Positions 1-10,492 of a stretch of DNA of 64,000 nt are shown one piece after another. The position numbers and the translations under genes are program-made. The stretch comes from Mucilaginibacter saanensis. Its GTDB lineage: Bacteria; Bacteroidota; Bacteroidia; Sphingobacteriales; Sphingobacteriaceae. The stretch spans positions 1-64,000 of the forward strand of contig NZ_JACHBZ010000002.1 in assembly GCF_014200575.1 (NCBI RefSeq). Reading direction: 5' to 3'. The notes beneath the pieces are model-generated. The model made no database searches. It had not been told where the DNA came from and saw only the letters and a list, made by a program, of their open reading frames with translations. How positions within the stretch are numbered: the first letter of the stretch is position 1; every line of letters begins with the position of its first letter.

Positions 1-216
1 GTAGGAGCCGATGGCGCACCGGGCGCTGTAGGTCCTCAGGGAGCTAAAGGTGATGTAGGAGCTGATGGCGCACCAGGCGCTGTAGGTCCTCAAGGCGCTA
101 AAGGTGATGTAGGAGCTGATGGCGCACCAGGCGCTGTAGGTCCTCAGGGAGCTAAAGGTGATGTAGGAGCTGATGGCGCACCGGGCGCTGTAGGTCCTCA
201 AGGAGCTAAAGGTGAT
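1..216 (+). repeat. 54-bp tandem repeat encoding collagen-like stalk
   Basis: Four in-frame 54-bp units start at 1, 55, 109 and 163. They differ only at a few positions (GCC/GCT, CCG/CCA, CAG/CAA, GGA/GGC). Each encodes 18 residues, or six Gly-X-Y triplets. The array continues past the left window edge, so its true copy number is unknown. A diverged Gly-rich segment follows from 217. Confidence 0.95.
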
Positions 217-1248
217 GTAGGTGCAGCAGGTGCCACTGGCCCCCAAGGGCAAGGTGGTATTACACAGGGCACTGGTGTTGTCACAGTAACAGGTGCCGGG
301 ACATCCACTTCACCTTATATTATAGCGGCGACAACCGCACATACTTTGTCAAGTACAGCCAATACGCTTACTTCAACGGTAAATGGAATAACTGTAACCA
401 CTCCACTAGTAAATACCAATACGCTAACGGCGACTAATGGTAGTTTAATATCAACCGTCAATGGAATAGCGACTGCACCTCCGGTATCTGTATTAATAGA
501 CGCTAATAACGGCTTAACAGTTGCCAGTGGAAAAGTACAATTGGGTGGTACTTTGTCAGTTGCTACTACAATAGTTACAACTGGAACGAATACGCTAGCA
601 CTATCTGGTTTACAAACAGGTGCAGCTACCGATAATATCGTAGTAGCCAGTACTGGAGGTGTCTTGAAAACTGTTCCTTTATCGACTTTAGCAGCAATAG
701 AACCTTGGAATGTGCAAAATACGACAACGCCCGCTACAGCTAATAGTCAGAATATATATCAGTTGGGTGCGGTAGCTATAGGACAAAATAAGTTTTTTGG
801 TAATGGCACAGGTACCGCTGGTACTCCGGGTGCCGGAAATGAAATGCTTTCTGTAAATGGTACTATCAGAACAGCAAGTAGTGTGTATGCGGACTATGTA
901 TTTGAAGATTATTTCGAAGGAGAATCTAAAATAAAGTCTGATTATAAATTTCAAACGCTGAAGGAAGTTGCTGACTTTATTAAAACAAACAGACATTTAC
1001 CAGGAGTTACCTCCATTACAGATAAGAAGGTTATCAAAGTTCCCGGCGGGTATTCTTTTGACCTAACAGAATTATCGGTGCAATCTTTAGAAAAACTGGA
1101 GGAACTTTATCTCCATGTAATTGATCAACAAAAACAAATTGAAGCCAAAGACAAGGAAGTTGAAGGACTGAGGAAGTCACAGCAGGCCATGAGTGAGCGA
1201 TTGGAAAAGCTTGAAAAATTACTGCTGAACAAGGATGAAAATAAATAA
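1..1248 (+). CDS. Collagen-like surface fibre protein, 5' end cut by window
   Basis: The frame is open from base 1, so the true start lies outside the window; a TTG at 346 gives only an artificial start. The first 72 visible residues are four copies of an 18-residue Gly-X-Y block rich in GADGAPG and GPQGAKGD, a collagen-like stalk. A low-complexity Thr/Asn/Ala beta-rich region follows. The last 115 residues form the fibre C-terminus common in Bacteroidota, with the [12 protein letters not shown] entry, the HLPG motif, a [20 protein letters not shown] segment and a long terminal coiled coil. This end resembles tail-fibre/S74-like trimerisation ends, but no S74 catalytic motif was looked for. 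It overlaps the next gene by 14 bp, so the two are probably co-transcribed and translationally coupled. The likely role is a trimeric surface fibre or adhesin. Family assignment is confident; function is inferred. Confidence 0.85.
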   Translation, partial: VGADGAPGAVGPQGAKGDVGADGAPGAVGPQGAKGDVGADGAPGAVGPQGAKGDVGADGAPGAVGPQGAKGDVGAAGATGPQGQGGITQGTGVVTVTGAGTSTSPYIIAATTAHTLSSTANTLTSTVNGITVTTPLVNTNTLTATNGSLISTVNGIATAPPVSVLIDANNGLTVASGKVQLGGTLSVATTIVTTGTNTLALSGLQTGAATDNIVVASTGGVLKTVPLSTLAAIEPWNVQNTTTPATANSQNIYQLGAVAIGQNKFFGNGTGTAGTPGAGNEMLSVNGTIRTASSVYADYVFEDYFEGESKIKSDYKFQTLKEVADFIKTNRHLPGVTSITDKKVIKVPGGYSFDLTELSVQSLEKLEELYLHVIDQQKQIEAKDKEVEGLRKSQQAMSERLEKLEKLLLNKDENK

Positions 1249-2545
1249 ATATCAAAGCGTGAAAAGAAATTTATTTACGATTGCGTTGATATCAATGCTG
1301 TGGCTATTGAATATGACTGTTCAAGCTCAAAAAGGATCGGGTAGCATGACAGTTGATAACTCGTCAGTATATATTGCCGCCGGAACAACAGAGCTGAGGT
1401 TTTCGGAAGGGAGCTATTTCGGCCCCCACGCGAACTGGGTAATTGACGGTACGCTCGAGATTTGGAGCAAAAATATCTGGATTGCTCCGGGAGCTAGTTT
1501 TAGTGGTAAAGGCAAGATCGTCATTTATAATCCCGGCACCAATCCTTTTTATACGCAGATGTCTGCAGGCGCCACTAATATTGATGGTAACAATGGGAAC
1601 TTTATTAATCTGCTTATAGAGCACCAAAACGATCACGATATTATTTTGAATAATATTAATGACCCTGGTTATAGCACCACTAATCCAGAAGGCGAATCTT
1701 CCGCTGCATTAAATATCAGTGGCACTGTAGATCTGGCTGTTGATCATGCCAACATTATACTCAATGGTAATAATTTATCATTCAGCAGCAGCGGCAAGAT
1801 CAGTAATTACAACGAGAACCGTATGGTTTCGACGAGCAACAGCATATCAGGTCATGTAATTAAGGATTACGCCGATAGCGCTGCATTTGTGTTTCCAATA
1901 GGTATAGATGAGCGGGATTATACGCCCGCCACATTGTCACCCCTGTTGCCCGGAAAGTTATATGTAAGTGTACAGGATTATAATGCATCCTTCACAAAAG
2001 GATTTAATTCGGAAATGGGTATGAACCGGAGTTGGCACATATACGCAGCTGCGCCTGTAATGGTAAATATGACTTTACAACATAATGCCAGCACCAATGG
2101 TTCTCTATTTAACGATATCAACGCCTTAATCTCGCAGTACGCGGGTGGTGTAAATTGGAACAGTCTAAGAACTAACAGGTCGTCTACAGGAATCCATACC
2201 AGTTATGGGGTACAACTGGCCTCCAATGTACTGGAGAACGGTGTTTGGTTTACCAAATATACTGCAGCCGCCTTATTGATTCCAAACCTGTTCACACCCA
2301 ACGGTGATAATATCAATGACGGGTTTGAGATCAGGGGTCTTGATCAATATGCTGAAAATGACATCGTTATAGTAAATCGCTGGGGCAACGAGGTATTTAA
2401 ACAAAAGAATTATAAAAATAACTGGGTCGGTACTGGCTTGAATGAAGGTACCTATTATTACATACTACGTGTTAAAGAAAATGCTAATGCGGAATGGAAA
2501 GTATTTAAAGGGTATATCACGTTAATTCGGACTTTTAAAAAGTAA
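1235..2545 (+). CDS. T9SS cargo protein with gliding-motility-type (CHU_C) C-terminal domain
   Basis: The protein has 436 residues. The start ATG lies inside the 3' end of the fibre gene and is followed by a signal peptide (hydrophobic stretch about residues 11-30, cleavage near VQAQ). The middle is a beta-rich region of unknown fold. The last 85 residues begin with [19 protein letters not shown] and contain VNRWGNEVF and a GTYYYILRV segment. These are the hallmarks of the CHU_C / TIGR04131 type B sorting domain recognised by the type IX secretion system. Such cargo usually sits beside a PorP/SprF-like partner, as here. It is probably a cell-surface adhesin or anchor working with the upstream fibre. 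The sorting domain is certain; the function of the N-terminal part is unknown. Confidence 0.88.
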   Translation: MKINKYQSVKRNLFTIALISMLWLLNMTVQAQKGSGSMTVDNSSVYIAAGTTELRFSEGSYFGPHANWVIDGTLEIWSKNIWIAPGASFSGKGKIVIYNPGTNPFYTQMSAGATNIDGNNGNFINLLIEHQNDHDIILNNINDPGYSTTNPEGESSAALNISGTVDLAVDHANIILNGNNLSFSSSGKISNYNENRMVSTSNSISGHVIKDYADSAAFVFPIGIDERDYTPATLSPLLPGKLYVSVQDYNASFTKGFNSEMGMNRSWHIYAAAPVMVNMTLQHNASTNGSLFNDINALISQYAGGVNWNSLRTNRSSTGIHTSYGVQLASNVLENGVWFTKYTAAALLIPNLFTPNGDNINDGFEIRGLDQYAENDIVIVNRWGNEVFKQKNYKNNWVGTGLNEGTYYYILRVKENANAEWKVFKGYITLIRTFKK

Positions 2546-2598
2546 TATGAATGTATTTGATGCTTGTGTATGCAAGCATTATTCTAAAAGATCATAAG

Positions 2599-3567
2599 AT
2601 GAAGAAAATATCAATACTATTGATACTAGCGGTGTTTAGTGTTCAGTTAGTCAGTGCTCAGCAGGACGCGCAGTTTAGTCAATATATGTTCAACGGAATT
2701 TATATTAATCCGGCCTATGCAGGGTATAAAGAACAATTAAATATACAGAGTTTTTATCGCAGTCAATGGACGGGTATACCTGGTGCCCCCAAAACGATAT
2801 CACTTGCAGTGGATGCCATTGCAAATGACAATAAGGTGGGCCTGGCATTGCAGGTATCAAGTGATCGGTTAGGCGCACAAAGCAATTTGGCGGCTTATGC
2901 AAATTATGCTTACCGTCTTCAGATGAATGATGATGGCAGTGCCCGATTAGCTTTGGGTTTAGGGGTTGGTGCAATTCAGTTGGGCATAGATGGGTCAAAG
3001 CTCAATCCAAATGACCCGGAACCTTATCAGCCGTTAGGCATGCAAAGTACAATTGTTGCAGACGCCCGGACAGGTGTATATTATTCTGATAATCGTTACT
3101 ATGCTGGCTTATCTGCTGATAACTTGGTGTCACAGTTTTTCAAAGTGAACAGTTATTCTTTTATCCCCCAACCCAAACCTCACTATTATTTAACTGCCGG
3201 TATGCTTGTGCCTTTATCCGAAGATCTTTTATTAAAACCATCCTTTCTGCTAAAAGACGATATGGCAGGTCCAACAAGTCTGGATTTAAGCGCATTTTTT
3301 ATACTGGGAGATAAAATATGGATTGGTTGTTCTTATCGTACAGGTGTCAAGCTTTATGAAAAAAGCTATCTCCAGAGTGATTTAACCAGTGATAATTCAC
3401 TGGTGGCGGCTGTGCAGTTGTTCTCACTCAAAAATTTTCGAATCGGATATGCTTATGATATTTCCATAGGTCCATTACAAGGATACAGCAATGGAACCCA
3501 TGAGATATCCATAGGGTATTTCTTTGATACCAAGAGTTCAAGGATGTTGACCCCAAGGTATTTTTAA
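2599..3567 (+). CDS. porP: PorP/SprF family type IX secretion membrane protein
   Basis: The protein has 322 residues from the ATG at 2599, chosen because it begins directly with a signal peptide (MKKISILLILAVFSVQLVSA). An upstream in-frame ATG at 2551 would add 16 residues ahead of it. The mature start carries the family signature QDAQFSQYMFN, then INPAYAGY and WTGIPGAPKT, followed by beta-barrel-like strands and a C-terminal HEISIGYFFD strand. PorP/SprF proteins are outer-membrane barrels needed to export or attach particular T9SS type B cargo; the cargo here is presumably the gene just upstream. The stop codon overlaps the start of the next gene (TAATG). Confidence 0.93.
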   Translation: MKKISILLILAVFSVQLVSAQQDAQFSQYMFNGIYINPAYAGYKEQLNIQSFYRSQWTGIPGAPKTISLAVDAIANDNKVGLALQVSSDRLGAQSNLAAYANYAYRLQMNDDGSARLALGLGVGAIQLGIDGSKLNPNDPEPYQPLGMQSTIVADARTGVYYSDNRYYAGLSADNLVSQFFKVNSYSFIPQPKPHYYLTAGMLVPLSEDLLLKPSFLLKDDMAGPTSLDLSAFFILGDKIWIGCSYRTGVKLYEKSYLQSDLTSDNSLVAAVQLFSLKNFRIGYAYDISIGPLQGYSNGTHEISIGYFFDTKSSRMLTPRYF

Positions 3568-5549
3568 TGAATATGAATTGGAAACGAATGAAAAGGATAT
3601 TATCATCTTTGTTTTATCTGATCTGTTTATCAGGAAGCTGTTTGCCGGTGAAAGCGCAGTATATTATCAAAGAAGCCGATGCACAATATGAATTGTTTGA
3701 CTATAGTAAGGCAATTGACTTATATGAACAAGCTTATCGAAAAAAAATGACCTTGCACGCGGCTGAACGGCTGGCTTCCAGTTATTTACTTGTTCAAAAC
3801 TATAAAGAAGCTGAGAGTTGGTATGCCATCGTTGTAAATATGACAGGTAGTAAGCCGGAGAACATATTAAATTATGCGCGGGCTCTCCAAAATAATGCGA
3901 AATACAGGGAAGCGAGGGACGAATATGGAAAATATGCAGTAATTGATAAGCAGGTTACAGCTGATCAACGGAGGAACTGGATATTATCCTGTGATTCGGC
4001 ATTAATCTGGATGAAAACGCCCCGCCATATAATGATCAATAATTTGAAATCATTAAATAGCCCGCAATCGGATTGGGGAGCTGTCGTTTACCAGGACGGA
4101 TTTGTTTTTACTTCTGACCGGTTAATTGTGCCATCGACGACAATACAAAAAGCAAGTCACCCATTTTTAAAGTTTGATGGAGGAAAAGTTCCGGATAAGA
4201 AGATTTATGGCTGGACAGGGAACAGTTATTTACGTTTGTTCGAGCAAAAGAAAGGGATAACAGAGATTATCCCTTTTCCGGTACCTGTCAACACTGACTA
4301 TCACATAGGTGCGGCGAGTTTTACGGCTGACGAAAAAGAGATGTATTTTACACTTACCCGTATCCCGGAAAAGCCGATATATGATCAAGGAAAACTGGCC
4401 ACCATTAATATAGAGATTTATGAATGCAAAAGGGGCGCTGAAAACCAATGGTTGGTTCCTGTAGCTTTTAAGTATAATAATGTCAACAAATACTCTGTCG
4501 GCGATCCTTATATCAGCCAAGATGGTAAAGTACTATATTTTGCATCAAATATGCCCGGTGGTAAGGGGGGAACAGATCTCTATTGTTGTAGAAAAAACAT
4601 CATGGGTGATTGGGAGGATCCTGTTAATTTAGTTGCTATCAATACTCCAGGCAATGAACGAAGTCCGAGTCTTGATAAGGAAAATAATTTTTATTTCAGC
4701 AGTGATGGTCGTATTGGTATGGGAGGTTTGGATATATTTCAGACAAAGATGTTTGATGGCCATTTTACAAACCCAGTGAATATGGGATACCCTCTTAATT
4801 CTCCTCAGGATGACTTTGCCTATAATCCCAACTCAACGGACACTGGTTATTTTGCATCCAACCGGCCGGAAGGTTTGGGTAGCGACGACATTTATAGTGC
4901 TTCTGCGCAAAAGATGCCCGCCTTTAAATTACAAGGTGTGGTTTATAACAAAGAAACAGGGGAGCCGCTTGCAGATGTCATCGTATTTTTAAACAAACAA
5001 AATGGTAGTCTTTTAAAGGCACAAACGGAAACGGATGGGAAATTCAAATTTGAACTGGAAAAAGATTCTGAATACAATTTAAGTGCTGAAAAGACTAATT
5101 TCAGAAATGATGCGGCAACGTTGACGACTGTTAATTTAACGAGTTCAACCGTTATCGAAAAGGATCTTTATCTGGAACAGATTAAACTGAACAAGGAGAT
5201 CAAGCTTGATAATATATATTATGACTTTGATCAATCCGCTATCCGTCCTGATGCTGCTGTTGAACTTGATAAACTGGTGAAAATATTAAAAGATAATCCG
5301 ACAATCTGGATTGAGCTGGGTTCTCACACAGATAGTCGTGGTAATGATCAGTATAATCAATGGCTATCCCAGAAAAGAGCAAACTCCGCTGTTCAATATA
5401 TAATTGATAAGGGTATCAGTAAAAATCGTATTTCGGCTAAGGGTTATGGGGAGAGTCAGCTTTTAAACCGTTGTGCTAACGATGTTCAATGCACGGAAGC
5501 AGAACACCAGGTAAACAGAAGAACAGAATTTAAAATTGTCAAATATTAA
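3567..5549 (+). CDS. OmpA-family protein with TPR, PD40 repeats and carboxypeptidase-regulatory-like domain
   Basis: The protein has 660 residues and its start overlaps the porP stop. Order of parts: a signal peptide (cleaved near residue 30), TPR-like helices (about 35-150), four or five WD40-like PD40 strands (about 160-440, with repeated FTSDR, YFASNMPGG, YFSSDGR and YFASNRPEG motifs), a carboxypeptidase-regulatory-like beta domain (about 450-530), and a C-terminal OmpA peptidoglycan-binding domain (about 545-660, YYDFDQSAIRPDA and GSHTDSRG). This is the standard companion of PorP/SprF in Bacteroidota, similar to PorE/SprE-type proteins. It probably anchors the T9SS-exported fibre complex to peptidoglycan. 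The fibre, cargo, PorP and OmpA genes look like a single operon. Confidence 0.92.
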   Translation: MNMNWKRMKRILSSLFYLICLSGSCLPVKAQYIIKEADAQYELFDYSKAIDLYEQAYRKKMTLHAAERLASSYLLVQNYKEAESWYAIVVNMTGSKPENILNYARALQNNAKYREARDEYGKYAVIDKQVTADQRRNWILSCDSALIWMKTPRHIMINNLKSLNSPQSDWGAVVYQDGFVFTSDRLIVPSTTIQKASHPFLKFDGGKVPDKKIYGWTGNSYLRLFEQKKGITEIIPFPVPVNTDYHIGAASFTADEKEMYFTLTRIPEKPIYDQGKLATINIEIYECKRGAENQWLVPVAFKYNNVNKYSVGDPYISQDGKVLYFASNMPGGKGGTDLYCCRKNIMGDWEDPVNLVAINTPGNERSPSLDKENNFYFSSDGRIGMGGLDIFQTKMFDGHFTNPVNMGYPLNSPQDDFAYNPNSTDTGYFASNRPEGLGSDDIYSASAQKMPAFKLQGVVYNKETGEPLADVIVFLNKQNGSLLKAQTETDGKFKFELEKDSEYNLSAEKTNFRNDAATLTTVNLTSSTVIEKDLYLEQIKLNKEIKLDNIYYDFDQSAIRPDAAVELDKLVKILKDNPTIWIELGSHTDSRGNDQYNQWLSQKRANSAVQYIIDKGISKNRISAKGYGESQLLNRCANDVQCTEAEHQVNRRTEFKIVKY

Positions 5550-5687
5550 ATGGTTCCGCTTGCAGCTCATTTAAAAAAAGGAGGGAAATCAAAATCTCAG
5601 GTCATCACCGAGAAGTATCGATGGAGTTATAAAATCAAAGCCATGGAGCAAGTAAAAGTAAATACCGATAACAACGAAGATCCTTAA
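5550..5687 (+). CDS. Possible small basic protein, 45 aa
   Basis: An ATG follows the OmpA-family stop codon directly, with no intervening base, and opens a 45-codon frame rich in lysine near its N-terminus (LKKGGKSKSQ). No domain is recognised. The position would allow translational coupling, but the length and lack of a known relative leave it doubtful; it could be chance. Confidence 0.25.
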   Translation: MVPLAAHLKKGGKSKSQVITEKYRWSYKIKAMEQVKVNTDNNEDP

Positions 5688-5804
5688 TGCTTCGCAATCT
5701 TCTTACGGGGAGATTATCGCTTCCTAATATAGATAGGTTATTTCATAGATAAATCATACTTGAAAGTTAACACGTATTTACTGCTTGCAGTCTTTGTTAT
5801 GCTC

Positions 5805-6552
5805 TTATAAAGCAATTGTAATTATGTTTATTTGATCATTGGTACCTCCGCCATAATGCAAATGGAATCCTGTGCCGTTACCTGCCGACCCGCAGGCGAT
5901 GATATTAAACACATACGTACCAGGTAATTTGATCACTTTTCCCAAAGTAAATACATACCATCCATACGGACTTATATGGGTTCCATAAAAGCCGCCGGTA
6001 CCGGAACAGCCATTCGTCTGTGCAAAAGGATACTGTGCAGCTGCAAAATATCCAGTGGTTGGAACACCGCTCCCTGCCGGAGCCGATGAAAATGAAAATT
6101 CAAGCCCCCTCATCTTTGAGGCACCGTCTGTGAATATGCCTTCATCTGTCCCTTTAAAGGCAAAAGAAATGTTAGCTGAAAATAAACCAAAGATGGCTGT
6201 TTGATAACGATGTTATCGGTAGATATTTTTGCAATAGCACCCGTGGTACCTGTAGGGACATTTAGCAGTACACCCGTCAGCAGGTCTGTTCCGGGTGTGT
6301 CTGTTTGATTACCTGAAACCTGCGCCCAATAACCAAATCTCCGGATGCCGTAGCATATACTGGCTGCGGCGAAGCCGCGGATGCTGCCGGGTGTGTTTTA
6401 TTATTCGCCTGGTTCAGTCCTTGCAACCTCATGGTGGGAGTAATCACGGATTTTCCGGTGGTACCTAACGCTGCAGAACTATTTGCACAGAAAAGGGGGA
6501 GTGGCGCTGCAGCATGAATCGTATTGGTTTTTTGCTGCAAGGATAGCTTTTG
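5805..6552 (-). pseudogene. Decayed fibre/surface protein gene with two frameshifts
   Basis: Read on the minus strand, three frames join into one protein-like text. The 5' part has a signal-peptide-like start and the fibre motifs SVITPTMRLQGLNQANN and PVYATASGDLVIG. It passes near 6330 into a second frame (AQVSGNQTDTPGTDLLTGV, then TGAIAKISTDNIVIKQ). Near 6205 it passes into a third frame (GLFSANISFAFKGTDEGIF) that runs to a stop at 5805. No ATG is seen at the expected start; only a TTG at 6540. The wording resembles Bacteroidota fibre proteins like the one at the left window edge, but collagen repeats are absent. The two frame changes make this a likely pseudogene; a sequencing error is the alternative. 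Confidence 0.7.
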
Positions 6553-7481
6553 AAATAGTTATAAATTTTTGATTGTTGTAAGTTGATTCTAATTATTAAT
6601 TATCTTTAAATCAGGTAGTTGTAATTTTTCGTATATGTGAGTATTTGAATTTTTTAAGATTATCGCTATGTCTTTATGTAGGCGCCCCACAAATGGAGAA
6701 TTAGAAAAGCTTTTGAAGGTAGTCATGGTAATGATAGCTTGAATTTATGGGATTGAAAATCAGATCAATGTAAAATTTGATAGCTTCCAGGGGCTCTGGA
6801 AATCTCTTTTCGTAAAAAAACAGCACCCGGATAGGGCGGGATAGTTTTGCAAGGTCAATTTGCCTGATGAAATAAGGTCTGCATCGGTCGGTCAGCCAGG
6901 CTGCTGGCATAAGGACTCTTTGGTATAATAATGTGTTGCATTAAATCATATCTGGATATTCTTGTTCGGGATCATATATTATCCAGGTATTGTTGTTGGA
7001 AGATATTCGGTGCGGTTTAACAGGAGGCAATTCGATTATCCGCGCTTTTTTTTAATAAACCGGCATTCCCACGTCGGAAAGCAGCCACTAAAAATGTTGA
7101 ACTGTTTTTTTTGCGCGGTATGATACGTAGCGGCGCAGATACAGATATGTTTCTTGTAAATTTTTAATGATCAGTAGGACATGGATTACAATGACGGTTT
7201 GGAAGCGGTCATAATAAAGTCTGGTGAGAGAAGCAGATCGGTCGTGACCTTGATAGAAGGTAATTATCTGTTAGAAACTATATTGATAGCCGGCTGTTTT
7301 TGAATAATTTGAGTACGCTATTGTTTACCCCTGGCTCATTATTGTTGATGGATAACTTGTTCAAATGTATTGGATAGTTCCGGTTTTGATGAAGCAGATC
7401 ACGGCAGTTTTACATCGAAAATTATTAACATAATAAACTTTGTCGATCCCGGGGGATCAAACGACTATACTTAACAAGCAA
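6553..7481. other. Gene-free stretch
   Basis: Apart from the weak fragment at 6701-6910, no convincing frame, RNA gene or repeat is seen. It separates the decayed fibre gene from the hybrid kinase and must contain the kinase promoter, which could not be placed. Confidence 0.5.
6701..6910 (-). pseudogene. Possible C-terminal gene fragment, 69 aa
   Basis: A 69-codon frame in otherwise gene-free DNA has protein-like composition (segments SRPIRVLFFYEKRFPEP and LEAIKFYIDLIF). The end looks faintly like the C-terminal effector domain of a LysR-type regulator, but this rests on impression only. No start region or DNA-binding domain is present upstream. It is best treated as a possible decayed gene tail. 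Confidence 0.25.
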
Positions 7482-9602
7482 ATGAAAGTAACTACTATTA
7501 AAGTTTTATCCAGAAAAATTCTCATTGTATTTCTGATATTGGTAATTATTATAGCCCTTGCAGCTGTTTTTGTGAGCAACGAAATCGCGCATCAACAGGA
7601 GGGACTGTCAAGGATCTCGCTTAACAGCGAGCATGATCAAGTTCAAGCTCAACAGGCTCTCCTGTTACTTCATGAAGCAGAAGACGATTTTCAGGGTGCA
7701 CTTTTAACGTCAGATGACGCGAAAAACAAATTCTATAAAGCTAAGTTCTCCGAAGCTTTTAACCTGATCGATATTTTGCTTAGGGAGAACATCGATACGA
7801 CAAAGTTAACAACCAGCCAGCGGGCTAAAGTGAGGAATCTGTATTTAAAAAAAATCGCACTTTCCGGTAGGTTATATACCTTAAAACACAATTTTGATTC
7901 CTTATTAACCCACATATTCCAGACTGGGTTGGCAATGGATATGGGTACAGCTCCCGCCCGCATACGCCGGCGTGTGCCGGAAGTAGGCTTAAAAGTCAGC
8001 ACCGATACGTTGAGAAAGGTTACTGTTGTCAAAAAGAAGGGGTTTTTTGCCAGAATAAAAGATGCAATTTCAAATAAGAATATAAGTTCAGCCGCTACAA
8101 GTGTCGTGGTTATCAATCATCATCTTACGAATAACATTATTGATTCCGTTGATCGTAAAATCGTTAAACAGAACAAGAATGCATATAATAAAAGATTAAA
8201 AGAGTTGCAGCAACATAATGTTCAGGTGCTGTCAGTGCAAAAACAATTAACGGTTATCAATATTCGTATCAATAATGAATTGGAGCATGTAATAAGCGAT
8301 ATTAAGGATATCAACTACAGCCTGATCCGGGAATTCCAGGATATGGCGCTTAAAAGTTACCGGGAAACCGCGGGGTTATTAAATAAATTGTATCTGGTAG
8401 CTTTGTCAGGGGTGCTGCTATTTGCTGTTTTGTTAATTATATTCATTATTAGCCTCAATAGGATGGAAGCATTCCTCCTTAGGGAAAACGAACGATCTGT
8501 CGCTATTGCCCGGCAAAAGATGCATTTATTATTGCACATGAGCCACGAGATACGTAACCCACTTACTGCCATTCAAGGCTTTTTACATATATTTAGTCAA
8601 ACCAGCCTCTCTTCGAGGCAAGTCGATATGCTCGGCTCCATAAGACTTTCCTCTGATATGTTGTTGCAGACATTGAACGATACCTTGGATACCGCAAAAA
8701 TGGAAACGACCGAGCTTAAGATCAACCATGAGCCTTTTAACCCTGATTTTACCCTCAAAGAAGTAATGGAAAGTATGGAATTTAGTGCTGCTAAAAAAGA
8801 GCTTTACCTTGATTATCGCTTTGAAGGAGCTAGCGAAGTGCTCATTTCCGGAGATAGTTTTCGGCTTAAACAAGTCATGGTTAATTTATTGAGCAATGCC
8901 ATTAAGTATACCAATAAGGGAGGTATAGTTGTAAAAGCTCATTTAAGAAATATCAATGAAGAACATTGGCTACACGTTGATGTAGTCGATACAGGTGACG
9001 GAATTAGCTTGGAACAGCAGGCAAAGCTCTTTTCAAAATATTATCAAACCAGTTCTGCCAAAGGGCAGACAGGCACCGGGCTGGGACTGTATATATGTAA
9101 ACAATTGATCCTGCTACAAGGAGGGCAAATTGATGTGCAGAGTACAGTTGGGACAGGAAGTACTTTCAGCTTTACTATTCCCTATAAAAAAGGGATAATA
9201 ACTAACGTTGAAAAGACCTTTGGGGAACGGTTATGGTTGCTTAGCGGAATGAATATCTTAGCTGTTGATGATGATAAGCTTAATTTGATATTTCTCAAAG
9301 CGATGACAAGGAAATGGAATGTTAATTTTTTTCAAGCCGCTAACGGAAAAGAAGCCCTTGATATTATCACTGAAAAATCGATACAAATTGTATTAACAGA
9401 TCTGCAAATGCCAGATATGGATGGAAAAGAACTTGTTGCAGCGATAAGAAAACTACCCGCGCCTTGGAATCAGCTACCTGTTGTGGCCGTCAGCGGAGAC
9501 CTGTCGTCCCTGGATACTGACCAGTTGTGGTCAGGTGCGATCACCAAACCATATACGGAAGGACAATTATTTGAACAAATTGCTTTAGCACTTGACTTGT
9601 AA
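7482..9602 (+). CDS. Hybrid sensor histidine kinase with C-terminal receiver
   Basis: The protein has 706 residues from the ATG at 7482; a TTG at 7440 is a weaker alternative. Order: a first membrane helix (about 10-33), a large mostly helical extracytoplasmic sensor (about 34-300), a second membrane helix (LYLVALSGVLLFAVLLIIFI), a HisKA domain with the H-box SHEIRNPLTAI (His about 355), a HATPase domain with N-box NLLSNAIKY, G1 DTGDGIS and G2 GTGLGLYICKQL, then a receiver with ILAVDDDKLN and phospho-acceptor Asp about 640 (LTDLQMPDMDG). It is expected to sense an external signal, autophosphorylate and pass phosphate to its own receiver. The LytTR regulator downstream is a plausible but unproven partner. 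Confidence 0.95.
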   Translation: MKVTTIKVLSRKILIVFLILVIIIALAAVFVSNEIAHQQEGLSRISLNSEHDQVQAQQALLLLHEAEDDFQGALLTSDDAKNKFYKAKFSEAFNLIDILLRENIDTTKLTTSQRAKVRNLYLKKIALSGRLYTLKHNFDSLLTHIFQTGLAMDMGTAPARIRRRVPEVGLKVSTDTLRKVTVVKKKGFFARIKDAISNKNISSAATSVVVINHHLTNNIIDSVDRKIVKQNKNAYNKRLKELQQHNVQVLSVQKQLTVINIRINNELEHVISDIKDINYSLIREFQDMALKSYRETAGLLNKLYLVALSGVLLFAVLLIIFIISLNRMEAFLLRENERSVAIARQKMHLLLHMSHEIRNPLTAIQGFLHIFSQTSLSSRQVDMLGSIRLSSDMLLQTLNDTLDTAKMETTELKINHEPFNPDFTLKEVMESMEFSAAKKELYLDYRFEGASEVLISGDSFRLKQVMVNLLSNAIKYTNKGGIVVKAHLRNINEEHWLHVDVVDTGDGISLEQQAKLFSKYYQTSSAKGQTGTGLGLYICKQLILLQGGQIDVQSTVGTGSTFSFTIPYKKGIITNVEKTFGERLWLLSGMNILAVDDDKLNLIFLKAMTRKWNVNFFQAANGKEALDIITEKSIQIVLTDLQMPDMDGKELVAAIRKLPAPWNQLPVVAVSGDLSSLDTDQLWSGAITKPYTEGQLFEQIALALDL

Positions 9603-9763
9603 AACATCAGGTTCAGTTATCAGGAGGTAAAAATGATTGTCCTTCTTCCTGATATTCAGCGCTGAACATCATTGATATGTAATGAAATTGTGACCAACAA
9701 GTTAAGCTTAATTTGAGGTTTTGTCTTAGGAATGGACCAATTATTGTTTCTGTTTGTTTAACC

Positions 9764-10492
9764 ATGTTAGTAAATTGTATAATTGTGGATGATGACGAAT
9801 TCGCGATGTCATATCTTCAAGAGCTTATCAGCCAGATTCCGTTTTTAAATTTGTTATCTTCTCACAAGGATCCAAAAGAAGCCTTAAATGTTATAGATGA
9901 CAGTAATCTTCATCTTGTTTTTTTAGATATCAATATGCCGGGTATTACCGGTATTGAATTAGCGCGGATGCTTAGCCAGGAAAGAGGAATCGATGCTCCC
10001 CGTATTGTTTTTACAACAGGCTTTGAGCGGTTTGCATTGGAAAGCTATAAAGTTGATGCACTGGATTATTTACTTAAACCGATTGAATATAAAGACTTAA
10101 TTGGTGCCGCATATAAGGTGAAAACATATCTCGAAGAACGAAAAAAGATGTTGAATTTCAATTATCAGGAAATTGGATTTATATTTTTAAGGGTAGAATA
10201 TGAATTGGTTAAAGTTTATCTTGGAGATATACTTTATTTTGAGGGCTGTAATGATTATGTAAGGGTCTATTTAGCTAACGCGGATACTTATATCAAGACG
10301 CTCTCTACCATGAAGAGCATTAACGAAAAGTTGTCAGGTAATGCATTTATGCGTATTCATCGATCTTTCATTATATCGTTAGATAAGATTGATTTCATAA
10401 CCAAGCAATCGGTAAAAATTGGCAAAGCAACTATTCCCATAAGTCAACAGTATAAGGAAGAATTCAAAAAATTTACTGACCGATGGTATTAA
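9764..10492 (+). CDS. LytTR-family response regulator
   Basis: The protein has 242 residues from the ATG at 9764 (MLVNCIIVDDDEF), which places the acidic pocket at the normal distance; upstream in-frame codons from 9713 would add an unlikely extension. The receiver has the DDD pocket and Asp about 55 in FLDINMPGITG, Thr in VFTTGFE and Lys in YLLKPIEY. A LytTR DNA-binding domain follows (ILYFEGCNDYVRVYL, MRIHRSFIISLDKID, IPISQQYKEEF). It lies 161 bp after the hybrid kinase on the same strand. LytTR regulators usually act as transcription factors binding paired direct repeats; no target sites were identified here. Confidence 0.95.
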   Translation: MLVNCIIVDDDEFAMSYLQELISQIPFLNLLSSHKDPKEALNVIDDSNLHLVFLDINMPGITGIELARMLSQERGIDAPRIVFTTGFERFALESYKVDALDYLLKPIEYKDLIGAAYKVKTYLEERKKMLNFNYQEIGFIFLRVEYELVKVYLGDILYFEGCNDYVRVYLANADTYIKTLSTMKSINEKLSGNAFMRIHRSFIISLDKIDFITKQSVKIGKATIPISQQYKEEFKKFTDRWY

